Positions 25,541 to 34,294 of a stretch of DNA of 64,000 nucleotides are shown piece after piece. The notes below the pieces were generated by a model. It saw only the letters and a program-made list of their open reading frames with translations, searched no databases and had not been told where the DNA came from. Source of the stretch: Saprospiraceae bacterium (lineage in GTDB: Bacteria; Bacteroidota; Bacteroidia; Chitinophagales; Saprospiraceae); the NCBI GenBank assembly GCA_029212405.1, contig JARGNR010000002.1:1-64000 (forward strand). The letters are read 5' to 3'. The translations under genes and the position numbers were made by a program. Position 1 is the stretch's first letter. Each line of letters begins with the position of its first letter.

Positions 25541-26266
25541 TTATGAGGAAAAACTGCTTTCGAACTCAAGCAACTTCTTATTTAAAATGCGTATTTTTTT
25601 AGCTTCTAGTTTAATGGCCTCCATTTTATCCAAAGCAGATAAGTGTCGTATTACATTGGTCTCATTCATGTTGCAAATCAATGCAATTTCGGACCGTTTT
25701 AAATATACATCGATGTTTCCGTTTGGGTCTAAACCAAAAACAGTCACCAACTCCAACAATGTATCTGCAATCCGGACATTCATGTTTTTCTTTGTAATGT
25801 CCAAGAGCCGTTTTGAGCTCTGGTGGTTATCCCTTGCTAAAGTAGTAAGTAGACGACGAGAGAATATTGGATTATTGTTGATCATTTCTTCTACAGCAGA
25901 AGATTTGATCATACAAGCATTGATATCTGAAAGAGCGATACAGGTAGATTGATAGGGAAGACCGGACAAGTAATCTGCAACACCAATAAAGTTTACCTCT
26001 TTGTGCAAATTGGTTACAATTTTATTTCCGTTGGTATCAGAAACAGTTATCATTACCTTACCGGAGTTTAAACAAAAAAGGCCAGCAGGAAAGGTGTTTT
26101 CCCTAAAGAGGATATCTCCTTTTTTATAGGTCGACATCATTCTGTTTTCATCCAGCATGCTACGATCATTTACGTTTAACCCATTGAGGAGAGGGTTGAT
26201 ATTTTTTGTGCAGGAGGAACAATTTGTTGAACACTGTGGGTCATTGATGTATTTATTAAAAGACAT
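25541..26266 (-). CDS. Crp/Fnr-family transcriptional regulator with N-terminal Cys cluster
   Basis: This regulator of about 241 residues has a cyclic-nucleotide-binding-like beta-roll (residues about 35-130: STYKKGDILFRENTFPAGLFCLNSGKVMI). A winged helix-turn-helix follows (YLKRSEIALICNMNETNVIRHLSALDKM). ATG at 26266 is preferred to the TTG two codons earlier; that TTG directly abuts the queD stop. The N-terminus carries C12-x3-C16-x2-C19, with C65, C109 and C118 in the roll. In FNR an N-terminal Cys group plus one in the roll holds a [4Fe-4S] cluster that senses oxygen, so redox sensing is plausible but not proven. It is last in a pdxH-queD-regulator run and just upstream of a cytochrome c peroxidase gene. 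Confidence 0.75.
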   Translation of the reverse strand: MSFNKYINDPQCSTNCSSCTKNINPLLNGLNVNDRSMLDENRMMSTYKKGDILFRENTFPAGLFCLNSGKVMITVSDTNGNKIVTNLHKEVNFIGVADYLSGLPYQSTCIALSDINACMIKSSAVEEMINNNPIFSRRLLTTLARDNHQSSKRLLDITKKNMNVRIADTLLELVTVFGLDPNGNIDVYLKRSEIALICNMNETNVIRHLSALDKMEAIKLEAKKIRILNKKLLEFESSFSS

Positions 26267-26272
26267 AGGCAA

Positions 26273-26635
26273 TTATTTATGGGGCCCATTATATATGACA
26301 CCGGATGTTGTCGTTTCATTCAGGATAACCTTGCTTAATTGCGGAAGTTGTGGTGATATTTTGTCCCAAAACCATTTTGCTATCATTTCACAAGTTGGGT
26401 TTTCCAGGCCTTCGATATCGTTCAATAATTTATGATCCACAGCTTCGATAAGGGGGTTTACTGTCTTTTTTATCTCAGCGAAATCAATCAGCCAACCCAT
26501 TTCAGCGTCTATTTCTCCTTCGAACTCCAAGGTCATTCGATAGGTATGGCCATGTATTCCTTTGCATTTGTGACCATCTGGCACCAAGGGTAAAAAGTGG
26601 GCTGAGTCAAAATTAAAATGTTTGAAAATAATCAT
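26273..26635 (-). CDS. queD: 6-carboxytetrahydropterin synthase QueD
   Basis: This 120-residue enzyme makes 6-carboxy-5,6,7,8-tetrahydropterin from dihydroneopterin triphosphate in the queuosine pathway. Zinc ligands are the His of FDSAHFLP and the two of HGHTY; the catalytic Cys lies in GHKCKGIHGH. DHKLLND with ENPTCEMIA matches the family core. It starts 38 bases after the end of pdxH and is followed immediately by the Crp/Fnr gene. Other queuosine genes are not in the window. Confidence 0.88.
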   Translation of the reverse strand: MIIFKHFNFDSAHFLPLVPDGHKCKGIHGHTYRMTLEFEGEIDAEMGWLIDFAEIKKTVNPLIEAVDHKLLNDIEGLENPTCEMIAKWFWDKISPQLPQLSKVILNETTTSGVIYNGPHK

Positions 26636-26673
26636 AGATGTACGAGTATTAATAGATGTAGGATATGATAGTG

Positions 26674-27312
26674 TTATGGAGCGAGCCTATCTAAATTCCA
26701 TGCTTTTTTTTCATCGAGTGAATATAAAAATCGATCATGCAATCGAAATTTTCCATCTTGCCAAAATTCAAAGGAGGAGGGTACGATACGATATCCTCCC
26801 CAATGTTGAGGTTTAGGAATTTCCATATTTTGAAATCGGTCTTTTATCGCTTTAAAACTATCTAACAAGTCAGACCTTGATTGTATAACCTCTGATTGGT
26901 TGCTGCACCATGCACCAATTCTACTTCCAGCAGGCCGACTCATAAAATACTTTACCGATTGGAGGGTAGATATTTTTTCAGCCTTACCAAGAATGATTAA
27001 CTGTCTTCCTAGTGAAGACCAATAAAACTTTATGGCAACATGAGGGTTTTGGGTTATTTCTTTTGATTTTCTACTGTTGTAATTGGTAAAAAAGACAAAA
27101 CCTTCCTCATCATAATATTTTAATAATACCGTTCTTAAGGAGGGTTGTAGGTTTTTAGATACCGTTGCGAGACTCATTCCATTGGGCATTATTTCATTAG
27201 AAGCTGTAGCATTTTTATACCAGGTATCAAATTGTTTGAATGGATTTGAATCCAAATCACTTTTATCTAAGCTACTATTAATGAGGGATTCACTTTCGAT
27301 ATTTTCTAACAT
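26674..27312 (-). CDS. pdxH: Pyridoxamine 5'-phosphate oxidase
   Basis: PdxH oxidises pyridoxamine/pyridoxine 5'-phosphate to PLP with FMN and oxygen. The 212-residue length is standard. Key segments are visible: PSLRTVLLKYYDEEGFVFFTNYNSRKSKEI (FMN binding), HVAIKFYWSSLGRQLIILGKAEKI, SRPAGSRIGAWCSNQSEVI, HWGGYRIVP and the C-terminal signature WNLDRLAP. It heads the minus-strand pdxH-queD-crp-like run; the three functions are not obviously linked. The 5' region is shared with a divergent DUF4837 gene. Confidence 0.93.
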   Translation of the reverse strand: MLENIESESLINSSLDKSDLDSNPFKQFDTWYKNATASNEIMPNGMSLATVSKNLQPSLRTVLLKYYDEEGFVFFTNYNSRKSKEITQNPHVAIKFYWSSLGRQLIILGKAEKISTLQSVKYFMSRPAGSRIGAWCSNQSEVIQSRSDLLDSFKAIKDRFQNMEIPKPQHWGGYRIVPSSFEFWQDGKFRLHDRFLYSLDEKKAWNLDRLAP

Positions 27313-27493
27313 TTTATTTCTTATTGAGCTATTTCAAATGGATACCAGATAGAAGTAGAACTCTTAGAGTTCTCGCGTGAAGATAGAACTCCCTAGATCC
27401 ATTAAGAATGAGGGACATCATGTGTTTGTATGATTTATATCACCCGTATTTCTGGGTCTTCGGCCATAGAAATGATAAGAATTGGTTAAAGAC

Positions 27494-27523
27494 TGTTGAC
27501 TTTGCACCAAAAGCGTAACTTTG
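27494..27523 (+). promoter_or_regulatory. Candidate promoter of the DUF4837 lipoprotein gene
   Basis: TAACTTTG (27516-27523) matches the TAnnTTTG -7 element. TGTTG lies about 17 bases upstream as a possible -33 box, and a second near-match, TGACTTTG, overlaps it. Transcription would start near 27530, some 80 bases before the ATG at 27611. The rest of the 298-base gap to pdxH shows no gene. Confidence 0.45.
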
Positions 27524-27610
27524 CACATCTACTTAGTGTTGATTTTGGACCCAAGTTTCTTGAGGGTTTAGTGATAAAGTGAGTGGTAAAAGAATATTTA
27601 AACTATAAGA

Positions 27611-28711
27611 ATGAGTTACTTCAAATATATATTTATTGGAATTATACTGATGTCATTCTGGTCTTGTAAAAATGATGTAACAAAATCGTTTGAGTCAAAG
27701 CCAATGGCTCTGGCCAGAATGAATGAAATCATTGCCTTAGCAGATGAAGACCTTTGGGACAGTCCAGTAAAAGACACATTTAATTATTATTTTCAAAGCG
27801 CATACCCGATAATGCCTGCTCCTGAACCGATGTTTGATGTGCGGTATTTTTCTCCGAAAGAATTGGGTTATGAACCACTGAGAAAAGAATTGCGAACATA
27901 TATCGTTTTGGCAGATTTGACTGATTTGGAAGCCACAACGACTAAGATGTTGAGAAGAGATCTTGGAGAAGAACGTTTTTTAAAGGCAAAAGAAGACCCA
28001 ACATTTCAAAGTTCGGTTGGGAAAGACAAATGGGCCAGAGGTCAAATTATTGTTTATCTTTTTGCCAATGGGAAGAAAGCATTAATGGAAACGATTAGGA
28101 ATAATTATTCTGCAATTGCAAAACGTATTCGATTGCACGACAAAGACCAATTAGATGCATCGATTTATGTGTTAAAAAACCCCAGCCCAGGAATCTCGAA
28201 AAAAATTCAAAACAAGTTTGGTGTTACTATCAAGATTCCTGGAGATTACATCAGCTTAAAGGAAGATGTTGATAACTTCATGTGGTTCAAGAAAGACACC
28301 AAAGAAGCGGCGATGAACATCATCATTCAAAAGTTTCCATATACCTCTACGTCACAATTGGATCCAGCAAATATTATTCAGAAGAGAGACGAATACGGTA
28401 AAACTCACATTGCATCTGGAGCGGAAGGCAGCTATATGGTTACCAATACCGTCGACCTTCCTACCTATGATTATACGTATGAGATTGATGGACAATATAC
28501 CAAAGAAGTGAGAGGGATTTGGGAGATGGAAAATGATTTCATGGGTGGACCCTACGCCACCTACATGGTGCACAATAAGGTAGCAAACGAACTCATATTT
28601 ATAGATACATTTGTATATGCACCTGGAAAGAATAAAAGAGATATGATGCTTCAGTTAGACTACATCATTAAAACATTGGAAATTGCTCCTGCCATAGAAA
28701 GTTTGAACTAA
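27611..28711 (+). CDS. DUF4837-family lipoprotein
   Basis: This 366-residue exported protein has a lipoprotein signal (IILMSFWSC, lipid Cys about residue 19). It matches DUF4837, a family of unknown function found widely in Bacteroidota. Typical traits are an early small helical domain with the PAPEPMFDVRYFSPKEL phrase, conserved QFP/KFPYTSTSQLD elements in the second half, and RGIWEMENDFMGGPYATYMVHN near the end. Hallmark enzyme motifs are absent. It is followed by a hydrolase gene after only one base, so they form a two-gene unit. Confidence 0.65.
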   Translation: MSYFKYIFIGIILMSFWSCKNDVTKSFESKPMALARMNEIIALADEDLWDSPVKDTFNYYFQSAYPIMPAPEPMFDVRYFSPKELGYEPLRKELRTYIVLADLTDLEATTTKMLRRDLGEERFLKAKEDPTFQSSVGKDKWARGQIIVYLFANGKKALMETIRNNYSAIAKRIRLHDKDQLDASIYVLKNPSPGISKKIQNKFGVTIKIPGDYISLKEDVDNFMWFKKDTKEAAMNIIIQKFPYTSTSQLDPANIIQKRDEYGKTHIASGAEGSYMVTNTVDLPTYDYTYEIDGQYTKEVRGIWEMENDFMGGPYATYMVHNKVANELIFIDTFVYAPGKNKRDMMLQLDYIIKTLEIAPAIESLN

Positions 28712-28712
28712 C

Positions 28713-29606
28713 ATGTTTCTTGATGTCGGCAACGGGCACAGGATAAACTTTGAGGAGTACGGAAATCCAAAAGGCATAAAGGTGTTGTTTCTTCATGGTG
28801 GTCCAGGTCTTGGATACACGGAAAAGGATAAAGAATTATTTGATCCACATAAGTTTCACGTCATACTCATAGACCAGAGAGGGTGTGGTAAAAGTAAACC
28901 CAAAGGAAGTCTGGCGTTTAATACAACCAGCGACCTGATTCAAGATATCAATAGGGTATTGGAAGCCAATGGGATCAGTAGTGTAATTATTTTTGGAGGT
29001 TCATGGGGTGCAACATTAGGCGTTTTATTCGCGGCTAAGTATCCAGAAAAAGTGAATAAACTGATCCTACGTGGTTTTTTTCCAGCAACAAAGGAGTGTG
29101 CAGATATCTATTTACGAGGGGACATAAAAAACACACATCCATTAGAGTGGAAACGAGTTATGTCTTTTGTTCCAAAACAATACCAAAATAAAGTACCAGA
29201 GTTTTATTTTGACAAAATATCTAATAAAGAGGAAGGTTTTCAGCAATTGGGGTATGAATGGTCCAGGTACGGTTTTTCACTTTCAAGAAAGAGATTTAAA
29301 AAAGGGGAATTGGATCAACTACTGGACCCTAACATGGTAGATTATGATAGAATATTGATCGAACTACATTATGCATTTCATTTCTTTTTTATACCTGAGC
29401 AATATATATTTCATCAGGCACTGAAAATTAAAGATCACCCGATTTATATGGTCCACGGAACCCACGACTATCTATGTCCGCTGATGTATGCAAAGCAATT
29501 TTTTACAACGATAAAGAATGGAAAATTAGAAATAGTGGATGGGGGACACTCAATAGCAGAAAAGGAGGTGAAAGCGGCGTTGATTAGGGAATTGAATAGA
29601 ATATAA
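28713..29606 (+). CDS. Proline iminopeptidase-like alpha/beta hydrolase (S33)
   Basis: This 297-residue cytoplasmic alpha/beta hydrolase is of the S33/proline iminopeptidase type, which removes N-terminal proline from peptides. Supporting motifs are HGGPG (oxyanion hole), DQRGCGKS, the nucleophile elbow GGSWGATL, the Asp of HGTHDYLCP and the terminal His of DGGHS. The core is close to PIP enzymes but shorter in the cap, so substrate range is uncertain. It follows the DUF4837 gene with essentially no gap. Confidence 0.75.
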   Translation: MFLDVGNGHRINFEEYGNPKGIKVLFLHGGPGLGYTEKDKELFDPHKFHVILIDQRGCGKSKPKGSLAFNTTSDLIQDINRVLEANGISSVIIFGGSWGATLGVLFAAKYPEKVNKLILRGFFPATKECADIYLRGDIKNTHPLEWKRVMSFVPKQYQNKVPEFYFDKISNKEEGFQQLGYEWSRYGFSLSRKRFKKGELDQLLDPNMVDYDRILIELHYAFHFFFIPEQYIFHQALKIKDHPIYMVHGTHDYLCPLMYAKQFFTTIKNGKLEIVDGGHSIAEKEVKAALIRELNRI

Positions 29607-29918
29607 TTCAGATAAAGAATGGAAGTTTATGTATTTGTATGCTTGATCTTTTTTAGCGAACCTATTTAGTTTTAATACAAATAGGCCTAACTTTTCTTCA
29701 AATCAATCTTATCCAAGAGAATAAACATTATATTTTTTAGTACTGTGTTTTTTAATTAACACAAAACATTATTTTATCAAAGTCAAAATTATAAGTATAT
29801 AAAATTACTTAGTATCTTTTCAGTGATATTTAAATGAACTAACCTGAGAGGGTGCCGATTTAAATTTTACTATTTATTTTTCTGATATCGTTCCAGCCTC
29901 TCATAAATCAGTCAAAAT
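29607..29918. other. Intergenic region before the EF-G-like gene, with two stems
   Basis: This 312-base AT-rich stretch contains CCTATTT (29661-29667) pairing with AAATAGG (29679-29685) and a U-rich sequence beyond it, a weak terminator for the hydrolase gene. Nearer the EF-G-like gene, TGAGAGG (29845-29851) can pair with CCTCTCA (29897-29903), enclosing about 45 bases. The ATG lies at 29919, so that stem is in the leader and could affect translation. No coding frame is evident. Confidence 0.35.
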
Positions 29919-32042
29919 ATGAGTGTAGCAACAAAGGATATTCGTAATGTGGTCTTATTAGGGCATTCCGGAAGCGGTAAGACCACATTTGCAGAAACAA
30001 TGCTTTTTGAGTCCGGAGCGATCAAACGAAGAGGGAGTGTCGAAAACAAAAACACGATGTCTGATTATACCAGCATCGAACAAGAAAGAGGCAACTCCAT
30101 TTTTTCAACATTAATGCACGTGAAATGGAGAAAGAATAAGATTAATATTATTGACACTCCAGGTTTTGATGATTTTATTGGTGAAGTTGTTTCCTCTCTT
30201 AAAGTAGCCGATACAGCACTGATAACGCTCAATGCATCTTCTGGGGTAGAGGTTGGAACAGAAATAATATGGGAGTATGTGGACAAGTTTCATGCGCCTG
30301 CAATATTCGTCGTCAACCAAATGGATCATGACAAGGCGGATTATGAGTCAACGGTAGAGCAAGCTATTGAGCGATTTGGAAATAAAGTAGTTGCAGTTCA
30401 ATATCCTTATAATTCTGGTTCTGAATTCAACAGTATTATTGATGCACTCAGAATGGTAATGTATGTTTTTCCAGAAGATGGAGGAAAACCAGAAAAGCAA
30501 CCTATTCCTGAAAGCGAAAAAGAAAAAGCAGCTGAGATGCATAATGCATTAGTTGAGGCTGCAGCAGAAAATGAAGAAGGGCTAATGGAAAAATATTTTG
30601 ATGAAGGGACATTAGACGAATCAGATTTGGCCAAAGGCTTGACGATTGCTCTTGCAAACCAGCAAATTTTTCCTGTCTTTTGTGCATCAGGAAAGAGGAA
30701 TATGGGCAGTGGTCGAATCATGGGATTCATAAACGACATAGCACCTTCTCCTGCAGATCGACCTCCTGCGTTATTAAGTAATGGAGAGCATTTGGAATGC
30801 AATGCAAGTGGAGATACTTCAATTTTTGTTTATAAAACACTTTCTGAACCCCAAGTAGGAAAAGTGACGTATTTCAAAGTATATTCTGGCACATTATCTT
30901 CAGGAGATGATCTCATCAACCAAGCAAACAGTGACCATGAAAGAATCAATCAGATATATGTAGCTGAAGGAAAAGTGAGAACACCTGTTGACGCACTTCA
31001 GGCAGGTGATATTGGAGTAACTGTAAAATTGAAAAGTGCACATTCAAACAATACACTCAACACAAAAGGAATAGAAAGGACCATTGACGAAATTCATTTT
31101 CCAAGCCCAAGAATACGAACGGCGGTGTCTCCTCCTAGTAAATCAGATATGGAAAAACTGATGAAGGCATTACATCAGATAGAAGAAGAGGACCCAACAC
31201 TTATCGTAGAACAATCTGCACAGCTGAAACAAACTATTTTGCACGGTCAAGGACAGCTGCATCTAGATATTGTCAAATACCGAATAGAAAGAGTGAATGG
31301 TATTTCAATGCAATTTGAAGAACCCAAAATACCGTATAGAGAAACCATTACCAGAGAAGCAAACACGCACTATAGACATAAAAAGCAAAGTGGAGGTGCG
31401 GGACAATTTGGAGAAGTTCATATGCGTATTGAACCTTACTTTGAGGATATGCCCCCACCGGCAGGATTAAACGTAAGAAAAACGGATATTGAAGAGCTGC
31501 CTTGGGGAGGCGTGTTGGCTTTTTATTGGTGTATTGTTGGAGGATCTATAGATGCCAAATATATCAATGCGATTAAGAAAGGAATTATGCAAAAGATGGA
31601 AGAAGGACCATTGACAGGGTCGTATTGTCAGAATATACGCGTCTGCATATTTGATGGAAAAATGCACCCTGTAGATAGTAATGATATGGCATTTATGTTG
31701 GCATCTTCAGCAGCATTCAAAACAGCTTTTAAAGATGCCGGACCACAACTGCTGGAACCCATCTATGATTTAGATATCCTTTGTTCAAGCTCTGTGATGG
31801 GAGATGTAATGGGTGATCTTCAGACTCGCCGTGCAACCATTCAAGGAATGGACTCTGTTGGACATTATCAAAAAATAATGGCTAAAGTCCCATTAGCAGA
31901 GCTTTATAAATATTCATCCACTTTGCGGTCAATCTCTCAGGGACGTGCAAAGTTTAGTCGCACACTTTCAGGTTTTCAATCAGTCCCTTACGACATTCAA
32001 GAAAGCCTCATACGTGCTCACTCAGCACTAGAAGAAGTGTAA
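29919..32042 (+). CDS. EF-G-like translational GTPase paralogue
   Basis: This 707-residue five-domain GTPase resembles elongation factor G but belongs to a divergent group often called EF-G2/FusA-like. G1 is GHSGSGKT (residues 15-22), G3 is IDTPGFDDF, and G4 is NQMDHD. Domain IV contains GGAGQFGEVHMRIEP, with ALEEV at the end. The Ser/Gly-rich P-loop and the altered switch loop (MSDYTSIEQERGNSI) differ from canonical EF-G, where DTDPEE-type tags and GxxDxGKT occur. Bacteria with two such genes usually keep a canonical fusA for elongation; the paralogue's role is less clear. A strong terminator follows. Confidence 0.78.
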   Translation: MSVATKDIRNVVLLGHSGSGKTTFAETMLFESGAIKRRGSVENKNTMSDYTSIEQERGNSIFSTLMHVKWRKNKINIIDTPGFDDFIGEVVSSLKVADTALITLNASSGVEVGTEIIWEYVDKFHAPAIFVVNQMDHDKADYESTVEQAIERFGNKVVAVQYPYNSGSEFNSIIDALRMVMYVFPEDGGKPEKQPIPESEKEKAAEMHNALVEAAAENEEGLMEKYFDEGTLDESDLAKGLTIALANQQIFPVFCASGKRNMGSGRIMGFINDIAPSPADRPPALLSNGEHLECNASGDTSIFVYKTLSEPQVGKVTYFKVYSGTLSSGDDLINQANSDHERINQIYVAEGKVRTPVDALQAGDIGVTVKLKSAHSNNTLNTKGIERTIDEIHFPSPRIRTAVSPPSKSDMEKLMKALHQIEEEDPTLIVEQSAQLKQTILHGQGQLHLDIVKYRIERVNGISMQFEEPKIPYRETITREANTHYRHKKQSGGAGQFGEVHMRIEPYFEDMPPPAGLNVRKTDIEELPWGGVLAFYWCIVGGSIDAKYINAIKKGIMQKMEEGPLTGSYCQNIRVCIFDGKMHPVDSNDMAFMLASSAAFKTAFKDAGPQLLEPIYDLDILCSSSVMGDVMGDLQTRRATIQGMDSVGHYQKIMAKVPLAELYKYSSTLRSISQGRAKFSRTLSGFQSVPYDIQESLIRAHSALEEV

Positions 32043-32068
32043 GACAATAACTGATCCCAAAGTCAGTG

Positions 32069-32103
32069 AGGAGGTTTTTGCTTATGTAAAGACCTCCTTT
32101 TTG
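32069..32103 (+). terminator. Intrinsic terminator of the EF-G-like gene
   Basis: GGAGGTTTTT (32070-32079) pairs with AAAGACCTCC (32088-32097) through ten pairs including one G-U, with an eight-base loop and a run of five T. It begins 27 bases after the stop codon. Confidence 0.85.
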
Positions 32104-32256
32104 TTTGTTAAGGATAGTTAAGTTTAAAATTTACAATCCTTTACGCTGATTTACGAACGCCAACATCAAATCTTACTACATTGATAGGACCAAAATGAGA
32201 CACAAGCAAAAATTACATGGTAAGACCATTTACTTCTAACGTTAACCACCAAACTA

Positions 32257-33471
32257 ATGAGAGCACTCAATTGTATTTTATTCTTGATTTTTTCTTTTTA
32301 TTGTTGTGCCCAAGAGCGACCTAAAGTATTTATTGACTGCAGGACATATTGTGACATGACATATATAAAGACCGAGATTAACTTTGTTGATTATATGCTG
32401 GACAGACAATCATCGGAGTTGTATATATTACTCGTAAACCAGAGAACAGGAAGTGGAGGGACAGAATTTATTATGACGGTAGAAAATAAAAAGGCATTAA
32501 GTGAACCATATGATTTAGTGTTTTTTACTAAACCCAATGCTGTGGATGCAGAAAAAAGAGAGGCCATAGTAAAAACACTAAAAAGAGCATTGTTGAAATA
32601 TATGGTGGATGAAGAATTGACAGAGCATATATCTTATTCTGTCGATGTTTCTTCTGAAGAAGAGGTAATATCGATATTGGACCCATGGAATGCTTGGGTT
32701 GTTTCACTCGGAGTAAACGGAAATTTGAACCGAGAATCTCAATTCAATTCGGTGAACTTAAGGTTCAATATAAATGTAAATCGAGTTACCGACAAACACA
32801 AGCTGCTTTCCAGAGTAAATTATAATAGAAATGAAAGCAACTTTGTCATCGAGGGAGAAGAAACGATTTCAAACCTTCAAACATCATTTTATGGAAACAC
32901 ATTGTATGTGTATAGTTTAAACGAAAACTGGTCAGCAGGAGGAGTCATCAGATACAGTAGAAGTATTTTTGAAAACTACGATCATAGCATAACCGTTTCC
33001 CCAGCAATTGAATATAATATATTTCCGTATTCTGAATACGCCAACCATAACTTTACGATTCGGTATGAAATAGGAGGAAGGTACAATGACTACATAGATT
33101 CTACGACGTATTTCAAAACAACAGAATATTTGGGGCGCCATAGATTGGCGGTAGATTTTCAAATTGTTAAACCATGGGGTAATATTGACATAGATGCTGG
33201 TGCAAGCCAATTTCTAACACGTCCAAAGAGGTATAGTATTGATATTAACCCAAGTGTTGATGTTAATATTTTTAAAGGTTTAAATCTTTATACAGGCATA
33301 TACTATGAAATCACGAAAGATAGAATTAATATACCTAAAGGAGACCTCTCCGTTGAAGAAATTTTGTTGCAAAATAAATTAAGAGACAGCAACTTTTCTA
33401 TGTATATGTATTTTGGCATTCGATATCGGTTTGGATCATCTTTTAATAATGTTGTCAACACACGGTTTTAA
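32257..33471 (+). CDS. Exported beta-barrel-like protein, unknown function
   Basis: I do not assign a named family to this 404-residue product. It has a signal peptide (cleaved near CCAQ, residue 21). An N-terminal alpha/beta domain contains FIDCRTYCDMTYIKTEINFVDY, two Cys in a short spacing, and QRTGSGG. From about residue 150 it has Gly/aromatic alternating strands (WVVSLGVNGNLNRESQ, FNINVNRVTDKHKLL, YSLNENWSAGGVIRYSRS, LNLYTGIYYEITKDRI, YMYFGIRYRFGSS), as in a DUF481/YaiO-type outer-membrane barrel. It stands alone between the EF-G terminator and the SDR gene. Confidence 0.55.
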   Translation: MRALNCILFLIFSFYCCAQERPKVFIDCRTYCDMTYIKTEINFVDYMLDRQSSELYILLVNQRTGSGGTEFIMTVENKKALSEPYDLVFFTKPNAVDAEKREAIVKTLKRALLKYMVDEELTEHISYSVDVSSEEEVISILDPWNAWVVSLGVNGNLNRESQFNSVNLRFNINVNRVTDKHKLLSRVNYNRNESNFVIEGEETISNLQTSFYGNTLYVYSLNENWSAGGVIRYSRSIFENYDHSITVSPAIEYNIFPYSEYANHNFTIRYEIGGRYNDYIDSTTYFKTTEYLGRHRLAVDFQIVKPWGNIDIDAGASQFLTRPKRYSIDINPSVDVNIFKGLNLYTGIYYEITKDRINIPKGDLSVEEILLQNKLRDSNFSMYMYFGIRYRFGSSFNNVVNTRF

Positions 33472-33589
33472 TCGGAAGTGCTTTAATCAAGGTCAACAAC
33501 ATAGATTTTGTTTTGAATGAAAGTATTTTCTTAAACATAAATAAATTCTATCTGTTCATTTTCCAATAGTTGAATGAACAAAAAACACC

Positions 33590-34294
33590 ATGCAAGGCAA
33601 AAACGTAGTTATAATAGGAGCGAGTTCAGGAGTAGGATACTCAACGGCAGAAATTCTTGGTGCTGAAGGAGCAAACTTGTTTACCATTTCAAGAAATGAA
33701 CCCGACTTTCCACCCTCCTTACAATTTGAACATTTTAGCCACGATATTTTAGAGGAGGACTTTCCCGCGGAGGCGCTACCCGAAAAGATTGATGCATTAA
33801 TTTATTGTCCTGGATCAATCAATTTAAAACCATTGCGGTCTCTTTCTGCACAGATGTTTCGAGAGGATTATGAATTAAATGTTATTGGGGCCGTTAAAGC
33901 AATAAAAGCAGCATTGAAAGCATTGAAAAAAGCAGACGGAACTCCTTCGATTGTATTATTTTCTACAGTAGCTGTACAACAAGGAATGGCCTTTCATGGT
34001 AGTGTGGCCGCTGCAAAAGGAGCTATTGAAGGATTGACAAGATCATTGGCTGCAGAATTGTCTCCGAGGATTAGAGTCAATTGTATTGCTCCCTCATTAG
34101 TAAATACACCTCTTGCATCTCACATACTGTCGTCAGAAGAAAGAGTAACCGCTAGCAATAATCGACACCCATTGAAACGGATTGGTGAGGCAAAAGATAT
34201 TGCACAAACGGCAGTGTTTTTAGCCAGTGAGCAATCGAGTTGGATTACAGGACAAGTTATTGGTGTTGATGGTGGTTTATCAAGGTTAAGATAA
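33590..34294 (+). CDS. SDR-family protein lacking the catalytic Tyr
   Basis: This 234-residue short-chain dehydrogenase/reductase-like protein has a Rossmann nucleotide motif IIGASSGVGYSTA (classical GxxxGxG) and NVIG (Asn near 97) for the catalytic frame. The Ser near residue 125 (VLFSTVAV) and Lys143 are present, but the Tyr of the YxxxK motif is replaced: HGSVAAAKGAIEGLTRSLAAEL has Val in that place. The rest (ASQSSWITGQVIGVDGG-like end) is standard. Without Tyr, ordinary dehydrogenase chemistry is doubtful; some SDR subfamilies have this change. It overlaps the next gene by one base (TAATG). Confidence 0.8.
   Translation: MQGKNVVIIGASSGVGYSTAEILGAEGANLFTISRNEPDFPPSLQFEHFSHDILEEDFPAEALPEKIDALIYCPGSINLKPLRSLSAQMFREDYELNVIGAVKAIKAALKALKKADGTPSIVLFSTVAVQQGMAFHGSVAAAKGAIEGLTRSLAAELSPRIRVNCIAPSLVNTPLASHILSSEERVTASNNRHPLKRIGEAKDIAQTAVFLASEQSSWITGQVIGVDGGLSRLR

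Noticed and set aside
25470-25952. A 160-codon plus-strand frame over the Crp/Fnr gene
   Set aside because: It is antisense to the HTH-encoding part and contains no recognisable motif; the minus-strand gene is intact.
29841-29903. CTGAGAGGGTG string that recalls the TPP riboswitch CTGAGA box
   Set aside because: The other conserved TPP elements and their order are absent, and the downstream gene is a translation factor with no link to thiamine.
30407-30802. Antisense frame within the EF-G-like gene
   Set aside because: It is a shadow of a well-conserved GTPase; composition follows the complementary strand.
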